A DNA stretch of 64,000 nucleotides. Source: Vicugna pacos. Lineage: Eukaryota; Chordata; Mammalia; Artiodactyla; Camelidae. The stretch lies in the NCBI RefSeq assembly GCF_048564905.1, contig NC_133006.1:22536001-22600000 (forward strand), in the 5' to 3' direction. Of the stretch, positions 39,008 through 51,449 are shown piece after piece. The translations under genes were made by a program, and so were the position numbers. Within the stretch, counting starts at the first letter, position 1. Every line of letters begins with the position of its first letter. The notes beneath the pieces were generated by a model. It had not been told where the DNA came from. It did not search any database and worked only from the letters and a program-made list of their open reading frames with translations.

Positions 39008-39169
39008 TTCCTATTCTAGGAAACTGAAACTTTCTCTTTCCTGGAAGTAGCAGGTACTTTCCAGGCTGGCAATGAACTAGCCAGGACTTTTGTTGGATTT
39101 TTTTTTTTTTTCTGCCTGGCAACTGTTGGGAGCAGGGTGAGGCCAGAAGAGGGAGTTTCCTATGCAAAT
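39008..39169 (+). promoter_or_regulatory. Candidate immune enhancer: GAS, ISRE, kappaB, octamer
   Basis: Within 162 bases lie TTCCTATTCTAGGAA (39008-39022, GAS-like palindrome), GGAAACTGAAACTT (39019-39032, ISRE), GGGAGTTTCC (39151-39160, kappaB) and ATGCAAAT (39162-39169, exact octamer). It falls between interferon-induced TAP2 and B-cell-expressed DOB. Function is inferred from motif density only. Confidence 0.45.
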
Positions 39170-40199
39170 AAATCTTTGCCTCATTCATCCTGCTGCTGCC
39201 CGATGGCTCCACACCTGTTTATCTCTCAAATTTCACTGAGGGTGAAATACATTGAAAGAGGGAGAAGCCTGGCCTGACTCCTTCCCCTCCCCACCAAATG
39301 TCCCTCCTTTACTTGTAAATTAGGAATAATAATCTCTGTGTCTCCCAACTTTACGGAAACTATAGTCCTCATGGGAGAAGACCTGTTAAAATTCTACGAT
39401 AGCCTCAGTACAATGATACCCATAGACTCATAATACTCTAAACTTTGAAGATATCTTAAACATAGTGTAGCTAGCAAGTCTTATTTTACAGAGAGGGAAA
39501 GTGGCCTGAAATCACACAGCTAATCAGTGACAGCTGCGATGGGCAGTGTAGGGAGATGCTCAGACCTTAGGATTTTAAGAGGCCATCAAAGTTTGTTGTA
39601 TCATGGGAACTCCTGGGTAAGCCTTATTTCAGGAATGCAGAAAAATGTTCCCTGACAGTTAGAGTCATCTACAAATCCCACAGGTGTGGTCTGCCCTGTA
39701 ACCACAGATGAGTGACTCTGGTTGGTCCAGAGTTCTAGTTCTTTTCACTCTCCTCTCCTGCTGCCCACCGCCATTTGTCTTCTGCCCATTAATTTCCCCC
39801 TCTCCTTGTCACTTACCTTCAGTGTCTTTCCCACTCAGTCCTGTGCTACTCTTTCCAAAGGAGATATGAATGGAGAGGAAGAACCTTAGGAAACTCATAG
39901 ATTACTTTGGAGCCACAAACAGACTCCCACCCCATCTGCCCTGCCCAGCGTGGGAACGGCATTGAACTTCAAGTCCTTTATGCCCCAGCCGCGTGGGCCA
40001 GCCACATGCAGTCCGCGCGGCAGTCGGGACTCAAGAGGAGGAAATGTGGAAGTGTCAGAATTTGGGAGGAAAAGGACTGGGGAATTAGGAAGATTCCCTC
40101 TTTTGGGTGCTCAGTGAGAGGAGCATCCATTTACTTGAGTCTGATGCCATCTGCTGGTCCTAAGAAATGCTGAGAATAAGAACGTTTATGAGTTGTAAT

Positions 40200-40392
40200 A
40201 ATTCAGTATCAGCAATCATCATTCATTGAGTGCTGCCTGTGTGCTACTGCTGTGCTAAGTGCCGGCCAGATATTGTCTTACTTTATCCTTAAGATAATCC
40301 AGTGTAATGAGTATTACTATCCCAGTTCTAAGAATGAGAAAACGGAGATTAGAAACACTAACTTGCCTGGGTCTCAGAGCTAGGTACAGGTG
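40200..40392 (-). repeat. MIR, antisense
   Basis: Blocks 'attgagtgctgcctgtgt', 'gtgctaagtgccggccag' and 'agaatgagaaaacggaga' match an antisense MIR. A one-mismatch CTCF-like motif (minus strand, 40144-40157) lies just before it. Confidence 0.7.
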
Positions 40393-40469
40393 GACTTGGC
40401 CCAACTTTACAACAAATCTTCTCAAAAGAGTCCCCTATATTCCCTGTATCCACTTACCCTTGCACTGTT

Positions 40470-42312
40470 CTCTTTTTTAAAGATAGAATTCGTGTGGATA
40501 GGCAATATGTTAATGTGGTTTAAAATTCAAAAGGCACAAAGTGGTATACAGAGGAAAGCCTCACTCCCGCCCTTCCCCATGGTTTGTTAATAGCCCTTGC
40601 GTTATCTTTATCCTTCCAGAGAAACTTATATATATGCTTAAGCGTATGTATAGGTATATATTCTCACTCCCTATTTTCACAAATAGCAGCTCCCTAAGTT
40701 CCCTGTTCTGAACTTTACCTTTTAAACTTTAGAAATATATGGTCATAGTGTATTCTGTTTCACAGAAGTACCATATTTCATTTAGCTTGTCTCCTTTTAT
40801 TGACGGGTAGTTAGGTGATTGGAAGTCTTTTGCTTTTATAAGCAATCTTGTATAGACATTTTGTACACATATACGAGATATTTGGCATATAACTAAAGCA
40901 GTGTTCAGAGGAGAATTCAAGATCTTAATTACTTATATCAATGAAAGGAAAGAATGAAACCAAGTGAATTAAGTGAAAAGGAAACAAAATTAAGCAAATG
41001 AAAGCAGGAGTAGAAAGTAGGATAAAAGTAGAAATTAAAGAGTTAGAAAACTGAAAAACAGTAGAATGCATAAATTCAGAACCTTCAAAATTTTTTAGGA
41101 AAATAAACTACTGGCAAACCTTATCAAAAAAATAGAAAAGTTGCAAATAAAATAAAAACTGACAAAGACAAACTAATATAGGAACAGAGGAAAAGTCAGA
41201 AGAGTCTGCTTTGTTCAAGTTTATGAAAAAAACTTGAAAATTTGGATTAATAGAATAAGTCTCTTGAAAAATATAACATACACAGAACAACCCATATAGA
41301 GTTAGAATATCTACACAGAATTATTTACAAAGGAGAAATAGAGAAATTTATCAAAGAGTTACCCCCAGAATAGCTCCAGGTCCAGATATTTAAGGGAATG
41401 TAGTAAAATTTTTAAAGAAAATGAAAGATAATTCCAACCCTAATTAAATGGCTAAAACAGATTTGTATGGAAACACAGGACTCCAAATAGCCAGAACAAT
41501 CTTGAAAAAGAAGAGCAAAAAGCAAAAAGACAACAAATAACAAGTGAAGGCGAGGATGTGGAGAAAGGGAAACCCTCATGCCCTGGTGGTGGGGATGTAA
41601 GTTAGTGCAGCCATCATGGGAAACAATATGAAGATCCCTCAAAAATTTAAACATAGAATATTATATGATCCAGCAATTTCACTTTTGGGTATTTTTCCAA
41701 AGAAAACAAAAATTGAAAAGCTATATGGACCCCTATGTTTATTGCAGTGTTTACAGTAGCCAAATATGGAAACAACATAAGTATCTACTGATAGGTGAAT
41801 GGATAAAGAAGATATGGTGTATGTATATACACAATGGAATAATACTCAGCTATAAAAAAGAAATAAAATCGTACCATTAGCGACAACATGGATGGACCTA
41901 GTGGGTATCATGCCAAGAGAAATAAGATAGAGAAAGACAACACTGTATGATTTCACATATATGTGGAATCTAAAAAGCAAATGAGCAAGCAGTCACAAAG
42001 CAGAAAGACTCATAGATACAAAGAACAAACAGGTGGTTGCCAAAGGGGATGGGGGTGGGGGGAATGAATGAAGTAGATGAGGGAGATTCAGAGGTACAAA
42101 TCTCCAGTTACAAAATAAATGAGTCACAGGAATGAAATGTACAGTGTGGGGAATATAGTCGATAATAATGTAATAATTTTGTGTGATGACAGATGGTAAT
42201 GACTTACCACGGTGATTTATTTGTATGTACAGAAATATTGAATCATTATGTTGTATACTTGAAACTAACATAGTGTTGTAGGTTATTATATTTCAATAAA
42301 AAAATAATAAAG
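40470..42312 (+). repeat. L1 (sense, internally deleted) set into an older LINE-like fragment
   Basis: From about 40470 to 40880 the sequence is an older LINE-like fragment in antisense ('aaaattcaaaaggcacaa', then the 'agcaatcttgtatagaca' block). It breaks off at about 40880 into sense L1 ORF2-like sequence ('gaattcaagatcttaatt', 'aaagagttagaaaactga'). After about 41500 this jumps to the L1 3' region ('gaggatgtggagaaaggg', 'ggataaagaagatatggt'), ending in an A-rich tail at 42296-42312. The jump implies a deletion inside the younger element. Confidence 0.65.
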
Positions 42313-44830
42313 TCACCAAAATAGCAATTGAAGAGCTATTTTAATTGTCAGGTAAATTGGGGAATGATTTTTTTTTAACCCCGTCAATAAACGACCACGT
42401 ACACCACATCCAACGCCTCTTACTCCCTTGAGAATGGGGAGGGAAAGAGAAAGAGGGATACAAAATATGAGTTTTGAGGGAAAAAATCACAGAAAAGCCT
42501 GTATCTATATTAGGTGGGCTCTTGGTTGAAGTCAGACAGGAAGAGAAAAATTCAAATGTTCCACCTTATTTTTTGAAATGCATACGAGTAGAACACAGAA
42601 GCAAAAACGTGGGAGAAAGGAACCAGGGCACAACCTCTCCCTTTATTAGTTGTCTCCCCAGAAATGTGTAGTTTCTCTGACAAGCCCGAGAAGCCCAGAT
42701 CCTTCCACCACAGACATTGGCACTAAGCCCAGAAAATGACTCAGCAAAGCTTCTAACTGGACCAATCAGATGCTTCAATTTATTTACGATGTATCAGAGG
42801 CCATTGACAAGGGAGATTCACAGGTTGTGGGTTATTTATTTCCCTTCTTGGTTGATCCTGCTGTCTCTTCCTACAGGTAGTCTGTATGCCATTCCTTGCT
42901 TGTGACATATGAGACCACTAATTTCTTTTTAAGAGACAGGGATGGAGGTCTGTCCTGACACCAAAGTTATAGTAAAATTCTTTAGCTATTTTGATGTTTT
43001 GTGCATCTTATCATTACAGGGATGTTAACAGTGTAGAAATAAAGTTTTTCTGGGTTCCTGAATAAGGAATGTAGTGCAATGGAAATAGCACAGCCTAGGG
43101 ACTTAGTTGTAAGAATGCCCTCTGGCTCGTTCTTACCTTGCTTGGGGTCTCAGGCTTCATAGCAACTCACCATAAACTCTCTACTGGAGTATCAGGGATT
43201 TGACCAGCTAATAATAGATTGAGCCTTTGATTTACAATTTGCTATTACATTTATGAGTAGAGCTGCCCTGAGGGCATTTCAGCATATTTGGTAATGCATA
43301 ACTCAAATAATTCTGCCTCTCCCGGTCAACTGCCATCATAATCCCACCTTACATACCCATTAAAGCCTATGTTCCCTTAGGGAAGTGAAGAAGAAAAAAA
43401 AATTCTATTGTACCCTTCTCCCACTCAGTGAAGTAGCGTGTCTATATATATTTATGGTGTGGCTAATCAGTAATTTTAAAGGAATTCCAGATAAACTTTT
43501 GGTCTCAAAGTTTATCTCTTCTCTGTTGTTCACACGCACTGGATATTCTGAATTATGAATTTCTCTGTTGGCCACTTGTATCAACTATCAACTTTATCAA
43601 CTTCATCATGAACTCTCTATAGACTGTTAGAATTTTCTCTTCTTGTGTGCCCAAGCATTACAAAGTTGATTTTATCCTTCCTGACATTACAGTGGATTGT
43701 TTCCCTGTCACTTCACCCAGGTTTTACATTTCTTGAGGATGAGAACCATGTCTGTTTCATCTTGCACAATCCGTGATATTGGCCATGGAGCACTACACTA
43801 AATAAATCAGAATGTATGTACAGACCACTTTGGTCTTGCTCGCCTCAGTTACCAAAATACATATTTTTCCATTTCCTTTTTAGCAGAAGATCTTGCCTTG
43901 TTCTAAACTGAGTTTGTTGAAGCCACACAACTTGAACTTCCTCATTTCCCTCTTTCTCACCCCAAACCTTCCTGACTTCACTCTCGTATCTGAAAAAGGG
44001 TTTCTCTTTTCATTGCCATGCCTGACAATCTTTTTCATTTTTTTGGATTCCAGTAATCATTCTGGGGGCAATTTCTCCTTTCTTCTCCTTTTTATCTTCA
44101 ACTTCTCCTAAGTCTTTCACTTGACTCAGAAGCTTGTGAAGGTCTTTCCCAGCTTAAATGCAGTTTCCCCTTAATGTTGTTTTTCTCTCAAGGGAGAGCC
44201 TCTTCTTTTCTCCTGTTTTCACTGCCCAGATTCCTGAAAGCCTGCTTACACCTGCTGCCTTCTTTTTTCCATTTCAATTCACTCTTTACTCTTCTGAAAT
44301 ACAGCTTCTACCTTTAACACTCTAAGTTCCATTGAAGGTTATTGGTGCCTCACTAATTATAAAACACAGTAACACTTTCTTCTATCTTACCCTTTTGAAC
44401 ATTTTTTGCAGCATTTTATTTTTTTGAGAATCCTCCCTCTATGATTTTCTCCCCCTTCTCTTGGTTTACAGGAAATCCTCCTCTCGAGGTAATTCTCAAT
44501 CTCGAATTTCTGGTGATAATCCCGTCACTAATTCCTCTTAAGGCCCGTGCTTCCGAACGCTGTCTGTGTTCTTTGCTTACACTCCCTCTGTTGGCAATGT
44601 CAACCCCACATAGGAAGGGAGACCTACTGGTCAGAAGAGACCAGGGACAGTGTTCAGTGAGGACAGCAGGATGTGTGATACACGATCTGCCTAGTTCTTC
44701 TAAGACCACATACCTTCTAGGGCTGTTTTTTCTTTTTTTCCCCAGCCTAGTTTCCATTTGCCTAAGCTGCTGTCAGTGATTCTGCAGGTAAACGATTTCT
44801 GAGTGGTGTAACACAACTTTATGAAAGTGT
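42313..44830. other. Intergenic upstream of DOB, no gene seen
   Basis: AT-rich sequence without a recognisable exon. A short L2/MIR-like 3' end is suggested at about 43725-43830. The Y-box-like CTGATTGGTC on the minus strand near 42760-42770 has no X box partner. Confidence 0.5.
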
Positions 44831-44834
44831 TCTG

Positions 44835-44876
44835 CCCAGCACCTAATGACACAGAGCTCCTCTATCTTAATTGGTT
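44835..44876 (+). promoter_or_regulatory. DOB: DOB X-Y promoter module
   Basis: CCCAGCACCTAATG at 44835-44848 fits the class II X1 box at 12 of 14 positions and runs into a CRE-like tgaca. After 18 bases comes a Y box, ttaattggtt (44867-44876), with the ATTGG core. The X-Y gap is exactly that of the DYB-like gene. The module lies about 145 bases upstream of the DOB start codon, where RFX, CREB and NF-Y would recruit CIITA. Confidence 0.65.
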
Positions 44877-45019
44877 ATCAGTGTGAGGAGCTTCCAATCC
44901 TGGGGACACCAGAAGGGTATCTCTGTGCATAATGAATATTTTTGACTGAGTTGGGTGTAGGCAAGCCCCATTCTGAAGAGGTTGACGATTTTTCTGTCTC
45001 ATTGTTTGTTTCTTCCAGA

Positions 45020-48000
45020 ATGAGTTCTAGATGGGTTCCCTGGGTGGTGGCTTTGTCAGTGAATGTAATCTGGCCGGATTCCTCCATGATTCAAGGCAGA
45101 GATTCTCCAGGTAAGAGCACAGTGATTTTTTTCAGCCGTATATGCAATAATTAGGGTGGGGGAAGTATGCCTTTTCCTATAGGTCCAGGCTACAGTCCAG
45201 ACAGTGGCTTCTGGCTTGAAAGAAAGTACTCTTACCTTTGACAGAAAGGTATTCTTATGTATATATTTGTATGACTGGGACAGTAGCTGTACACCAGAAA
45301 CTGATACATTGTAACTGGCTATATACTTCAATTAAAAAAAAAAGAAAAAAATGTTCTTTTCCTCTTTACCACACACAATGTATTGTGGGTAAAGACACTT
45401 CCTGTCTCATAACCATGGATGCAAGGAGCAGGGAGGCAAGAAAAAGGGAAACACATCACCTTGCTCAGGGCCCTTTCTGTATCAGTGTCACTACGGGGAA
45501 CTGCAAGGATGGAGGCAGTCTGAGAATTGCTGCTATTCTTCTTTTTTAATTGAAGCAGAGTTGATGTATAATATTGTGTTAGTTTCTGGTGTACAGCATA
45601 GTGATTCAGTTATACATATTATATAGATTCTTTTTCATCATAGGTTATTACAAGATATTGAATACAGTTCCCTGTGCCATACAGTAGGACCTTGATGTTT
45701 ATCTATTTTATATATAGTAGTTTTGGATTTGCAAATCCCAAAGTCCCAGTTTATCTCTCCTTTCCCTTTCTCCTTTGGTAATTATAAGTTTTTCTATGTC
45801 TGTAAGTCAGTTTCTGTTCTGTAAATAAGTTCATCTGTGTCATTGTTTTAGGTTCCACATATAAGTTATATCATATGAAATTTGTCTTTCTCTGTCCGAC
45901 TTACTTCACTTACTATGACAGTCTCTAGGATCATCCATGTGGCTGCAAATGGCATTATTTCATTCTTTTTTATGGCTGAGTATTGTTTCACGGTGTATGT
46001 ACATACCATAACTTCTTTATCCAATCATCTGTTGATGGACATTTAGGTTGCTTCCATGTCTTGGCTATTGTAAATAGTGCTGCTCTGAACATTGGGATGC
46101 ATGTATCTTTTCAAATTAGTTTTCTCCAGATATATGCCCAGGATTGGGGTTGCTGGATCATATAGTGAGTCTGTTTTTAGTTTTTTAAGGACTCCCCATT
46201 CGGTTTTCCATAGTGGCCACACCAAACTACTTTCCCACTAACAGTGTAGGAGGGTTCCCTTTCTCCACACCCTCTCCTAGCTGCTACTTTTAAGCCAGGA
46301 GTTTGATGATTGTGACTGTTTTTGTATTCAACCAAATGGGGTACTTGTGGACAAAAGAACTTGGAAACAAAGGTTGCTTCATGTGATGTTTTTAAGCATC
46401 TATCATATGATCAGGGTGTACTAAGCAATTTTGAGAAATAAGAGAAGTTGAATGTATTATCCCCATCCTCAGTTTACCAGGTACGTGTAATTTACTGCTG
46501 TTATTTTTCTAGCTGAGGAGTTAAGCTATGCAAACACGAAGCAGTGTTATGTTATGAAAACATATGTAGCAGAAAAAACAGGATATAATGTGCTCAAAAC
46601 AGAACCCCTTTGAATGTCAAAGTCTCATTAAACACAAAAGAGGAACAAACTTAGGGGTGGAGAGGGTGGGTGGGAGCAAATCACTATTCTTAGACAACAG
46701 AAACCTCTCTGAGCTTTTGATGTTCATTAAACAAGACACACACACACACAAAATCAGTAAGATCTTAAATCTTATATAGCTATGACTAAAAAATAATTTT
46801 TTTCTGATTTAGATTGTAAGAGGACATAGAAAATTGGAGGTTCGAGCCTCATCTGAAATTAGCTGTTTCGTTAGAGATGAGTGTGGTTGACCCAGGAAGG
46901 CTGCTGCCATCCTTACACTCAGCTTAATAGTTCCCCTGAACTTACAAATGAAAGCAAATCTACTACTCAAGATCAGTAAAATTAGCCTTTAAGTCTCAAC
47001 TTCAGTGGCATTTCTTCAGGGAGATCTTTCCCGATCAACCTGCATTATCAGCCCATTTGAATTGCCTTTTATTATTGTTGTTCTCAAGTGCATAGAATGG
47101 CGTTGGTCTTTCCCAGTGAGTTCACAGCACCTTGTAATCATGGATCGGAACAAGGACTCCCTCTTTTCTCCATTCTTACCCCCTCTCTTCCAAAGATATC
47201 CATTCTAATGTGTCTGGTATGTCTTCAAGTATGAGGATGGCTTTAAAAAGATGTAGTGTTGTTTTCCTGTGTGTATTTTAAAAGTTTAATAAATGTCATT
47301 GTGCATTGAATCATATTCTGCTTCTTTTCTTACTTAACACCATGCTTTTGAGCTCTACCTCGGCGGTGCTGCGTCTTTATTGATGGGGAAGCAGGTCAGG
47401 GAGGGTAAGTGTCCGTTTCTACATAAAACTACTAGATATAGAACTAGAACTTGAATCAACTGAGACCTGAGCCAGGGCCATTTATCAGTTTGGCTCTTCA
47501 AAGTTTCCAGATCTTCAAATCTAAGACAGCTGTCTCTTAGTGTGTTTGGGCTGCTCTGACAAATGCCAAAGACTGGCTGTCTTATTGACAAGAGAAATTC
47601 CCCAAAGCTCTGGTGGCTGGAAGTGTCAGATGAAGGCTCCATCCAGCATGGTCAGGTCTGGTGAAGGCGCCTTCTCTCCGTGTCCTCACGTGGTGGGAGG
47701 GGCTAGGGATCTCTCTAGAGCCTCTTTTATAAGAGCGCTAATCTCATTCATCAGCGCTTCACCCTCCTGACCTAAGCACTTCCCCAAAACACCACTGACT
47801 AATACCATCACCTTTGGGCACTGGGATTTCAACATATGACTTTTAGGGAGGACACAAACATTCAGACCATAGTACACTAAATCATACTTTTTCCTATTTA
47901 TGAAGATTGATTAAATAGCTTTGGAAAATTAAATTATTTTGGAGAACATGAGCCGATTAGAAATGAGGTACATTGCACAAAAGTTAATACAGAGCTCAAA

Positions 48001-50975
48001 TTAGTCGCTGTCAACAATAGTAAGGTACTTTGAAAGTGGAAAATCATAATGGAGAATGAAGTTGGATATTTTTATTCCCTCCTCAATGGAAGTGTTTAAT
48101 ATAAAAGCCTCCAGAGAAGGTTTAAGTTAACCTTATATTTCCTATCACCACGTTACTGCAACCACTAGAACTACAGGTATGGTGCCGATGATGATGATGA
48201 TGATAAAAGACATTTTCAAGCCATGTTAATATCATTTTACCCAATATTGATAGAGGTAATGAGGTCATTACTTCACTGGAGCCAACAGAGGGGATGAGGT
48301 CACTGAGTAATTGTGGGAAGGAAAATGTCCAGAAGAAAATTCTTGGAGAAAACCCACAGTGAGGGGAAGGTGGAGGGGAGTTTATTTCACATCTGCTAAG
48401 AACCTCCTCTGCATGTCTTTGCCCCCGCTCCACCACTGCTTTACTTTACTCTTGAAGGAAGTACAGAATAAATCTGTTAAGGGCAAGAATACCGAAGAAT
48501 TACCGCATATGGGGATGGATATTTTGACTTATTAATGGGAATTAAAACCTTGAGCTTCTGAAAGCTTGGCTTGGAGGAACTTAGCACAGTGTCTGGCAAA
48601 ACACAGTCTATAAATATTTGTCCAATGAGTGAATGAATGAATGAGTACTTGTTGAAGGAACGTTTGTCTCTTGACTCACTTTGAGTTGCCTCTTTGGGTT
48701 ACATGTCTCCTGTTTGGCTGGCCTGGTAGGGTGGGCCTCACGCTTCTTTGCCAAGAGGAGCTGGGGTGGGGCCCATGGGAGCAGAGGCTACTTTGGCCGA
48801 TTTCCTGGAGTCAAAGCTTTCCTCTCAAATCCATGTGGTCTGGCATAATTTACCAGGCATTGATTTCCTAACAGTAGGGCCTGGTTCATAGTCTCTCTTT
48901 TTGTTTCCCAGAGGATTTTGTGATTCAGGCAAAGGCTGACTGTTACTTCACCAATGGGACAGAAAAGGTGCAGTTTGTGGTCAGATTCATCTTTAACTTG
49001 GAGGAGTATGCACGATTCGACAGCGATGTGGGAATGTTTGTGGCCCTGTCGGAGCTGGGGCGGCCTGACGCTGAGCTGTGGAACAATCGGTCGGACATCC
49101 TGGAGAGGAGCAGGGCTTCTGTGGATCTGCTCTGCAGACGGAACTACGAGCTGGGAGCACCCTTCACTGTGGGGAGAAGAGGTGAGCTGAAACGTGGGGT
49201 CTGCTGGGGTTCAATAATCTCGCCCACGAGAACTTGACCATGGCTCTTCCTCCTGTGCTAGGCAGTTTCCTGCTTCAGGATAATGGGCTAGGATCAGTAG
49301 GTGGGTGGGGGTTCTGTGTATATGTTCTGTCCCCAGTTGTGACTCACTCATTATCCTCAGGTTACTGTGGTCTTGGTCTCAGATCCCCAGCTCTCAGGGA
49401 CTAATGTGCTCTCAAATACAAGGGGTAATCGTGGGAGTGTCTGATAAAGCCTAAATCCTCCTTGGGGACACTCATATATTCAGTGTCTGAGTCTTCAAGG
49501 ATGAGATTTCCCCAAATTTCCAGTTTCCCCTTGGGTCATCTGAGAAAGAGATTAGGGGCAGAGATAGTACCTATAAAAACCCTCTGTTGGCTTTGTGATT
49601 TTTTCCTTCACAATGTCTCATTCTTCTCTCCCTTCCTAGTGCAACCAGAGGTGACAGTGTATCCGGAGAGGACCCCATCCCTGCAGCACCACAGTCTGCT
49701 GCTTTGCTCTGTGACAGGCTTCTATCCAGGGGACATCAAGATCAGGTGGTTCCGGAATGGGCGGGAGGAGAGAGAGGGGGTCATGCCCACTGGCCTCATC
49801 AGGAACGGGGACTGGACCTTTCAGACAACGGTGATGCTGGAAATGATTCCGGAACTTGGAGATGTCTACACCTGCCTGGTTGACCATCCCAGCCTGCTGA
49901 GCCCTGTTTCTGTGGAGTGGAGTGAGAATCAGCTTCTTGTACTTTCTGGGCCAGACTTGGGTCAATCTGACTCAACACGGGGCCTGTGTCGCCTCTGGGT
50001 TCTTCTTGGTCACAACACGAGTTCTTCTTGCCCCTGATCTGAGGGAGTCATACAAACTGGGGTCATTGGGTTGGGGTGGGCGAAACCATGGCAGTTATCT
50101 ATCCTTGTATCTCCCAGGAAATAAGGTGGTCTAATCACGTCATCACTCGCTTCCAGCTTTGAGAACTCATATCCTCTGACACTTTGGTCTTGGCACTTAG
50201 AAGGTGTTCTTAAGGGCGATCAGTACGAGAAATTCCATGGGTACAAGCCTTGGCTCCATTTCTAAATGCATTCCTTCTTCAGATAGCATTAGATTTGGTG
50301 TCCAGCACAGGCTTTGGGATTTCAGGAAGGCACACCAAATATTGGGAGCTTTTGGCTAACTTTAAGACCTGTTTCCCATAGGAGCTCAGTCTGAATATTC
50401 CTGGGGAAAGATGCTAAGTGGAGTTGCAGCCTTCCTGGTTGGACTCATCTTCCTTCTGGTGGGGATCACTGTCCACGTCAGGGCCCGGAAAGGTAATGAG
50501 CTCTGACGAGTACCCACCCCCTGCCCCGTGGCTTCCCCCACTGCCCACTTTTCCTAGCGTCTAAGATGCAAGGCAGGGAGGGCTGACTGTGCTTCTCAGG
50601 GATGACTGGAGTAGTCCTTTCTGAAGCCAGAAACATTCTAGGGGGCAAGTGGAGATGGAGTTCTGGTACCACCAGGATGGTCACAACACTGGGTCCTAAT
50701 TGGGGCATCCTATTTCTTCCTTCTTTTTTATTCCAGGATATGTGGAGACTCAGTTGTCTGGTGATAAGGTAATGTCTCCTTCCTTATCTTTGGGTGCAAA
50801 TCACTCACCCATCCTTTGGCCAGAGGGAGGGTCATGTCATGGGGATAAGATGTAAGTGGCTGTGCCTGGGTGCTCTGCCTGCTGAGTCCCTGCACTGGGA
50901 GGATGGGGGCCTCACGAGACTTTGTCACTGTCCCTGCAGGTCTTGGGAGCAGTTTGTCCAGAACAGCCACACTAA
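45020..50975 (+). CDS. DOB: DOB, MHC class II DO beta chain, six exons
   Basis: Beta chain of the non-classical DO heterodimer, which binds DM in B cells and moderates peptide exchange on class II. Exons 45020-45110, 48912-49181, 49640-49921, 50382-50492, 50737-50768 and 50940-50975 join in phase to 273 aa, equal to human DOB. Exon 1 codes the signal peptide ([10 protein letters not shown]). Exon 2 codes beta-1, with the NGT glycosylation site, Cys15-Cys79 and Trp61. Exon 3 codes the Ig-like beta-2 domain ([10 protein letters not shown] ... YTCLVDH). Exon 4 codes the connecting peptide and membrane helix, and exons 5-6 the short tail with the YVETQ segment. The usual CRHNY at 79-83 reads CRRNY, so His81 is Arg. 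Intron 1 is long and repeat-filled. An X-Y box pair lies upstream. Confidence 0.96.
45245..45350 (+). repeat. L1 3'-end fragment in DOB intron 1
   Basis: Short sense copy: 'gtatgactgggacagtag', 'tgtacaccagaaactgat', 'atatacttcaattaaaaa' and an A-tail. It is the same L1 3' end as the copy at 59201. Confidence 0.8.
45540..46300 (-). repeat. L1 3' portion, antisense, in DOB intron 1
   Basis: Starts with a T-run and 'aattgaagcagagttgat', then 'ttctggtgtacagcatag', 'ttccctgtgccatacagt', 'tttatggctgagtattgt' and 'tgttgatggacatttagg'. It is a 5'-truncated artiodactyl L1. The minus strand still reads a short open stretch from the end of ORF2. Confidence 0.85.
47525..47885. repeat. Old interspersed repeat in DOB intron 1
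   Basis: The segment follows a widespread mammalian repeat pattern: 'gtgtttgggctgctctga', 'gctctggtggctggaagt', 'cttttataagagcgctaa', 'gggatttcaacatatgac'. I recognise the pattern but cannot assign the family. It is degraded. Confidence 0.5.
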
Positions 50976-51441
50976 GGTCCTAACTGAAGCTTCTCCCCCT
51001 GGAGCTGGAAGCAGGACCGAGTGGTCTGGGTCCCGGACTAAGTAGAGGACATTCATGAGGTCAAAGTTCTGGATGATTTTTTCCCGTGAGGTCTTGGAGG
51101 AGCCCTGAACAGATTCTAGAATTCTGTGTTCTGAGACCAGCATCTCTAACCCTTCTTCCCTTCTTTCTCCTGCATGTCTGTGTCCTTAGTCCCCATTTCC
51201 AAGGACAGTGTCCAGAAATTCCCCTGAGACCTAGCTCCTTCCAGTTCAAAACGGTTTACTTTTCTGTGGTCCAGCCCCAACCCCGTAGCTGTCATCTCTG
51301 TCTTTCTCTCTTCCAACTGCCGTCTCCACAGACTTCAGAAGACAAATGCTCAGACAGTCACTACTTTCTTTTTGTTGTTTTTGGCCTTTTTCCCTTTAAA
51401 ATAAAATTGAGATACAGGTAACCACATAAAATGTATAACTC

Positions 51442-51447
51442 AATAAA
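51442..51447 (+). terminator. DOB: Possible DOB polyadenylation signal
   Basis: AATAAA about 470 bases after the DOB stop, followed by a T-run. An earlier AATAAA (aaaataaaat near 51400) is another candidate, so the real 3' end is not settled. Confidence 0.5.
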
Positions 51448-51449
51448 TT

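Noticed and set aside
42759-42770. Y-box-like CTGATTGGTC on the minus strand
   Set aside because: No X box at the required 18-base spacing and no class II exon on that strand, so it was not called as a promoter.
46043-46225. Minus-strand ORF with [10 protein letters not shown]
   Set aside because: This is the remnant of the L1 ORF2 end inside the antisense L1 copy, not a host gene.
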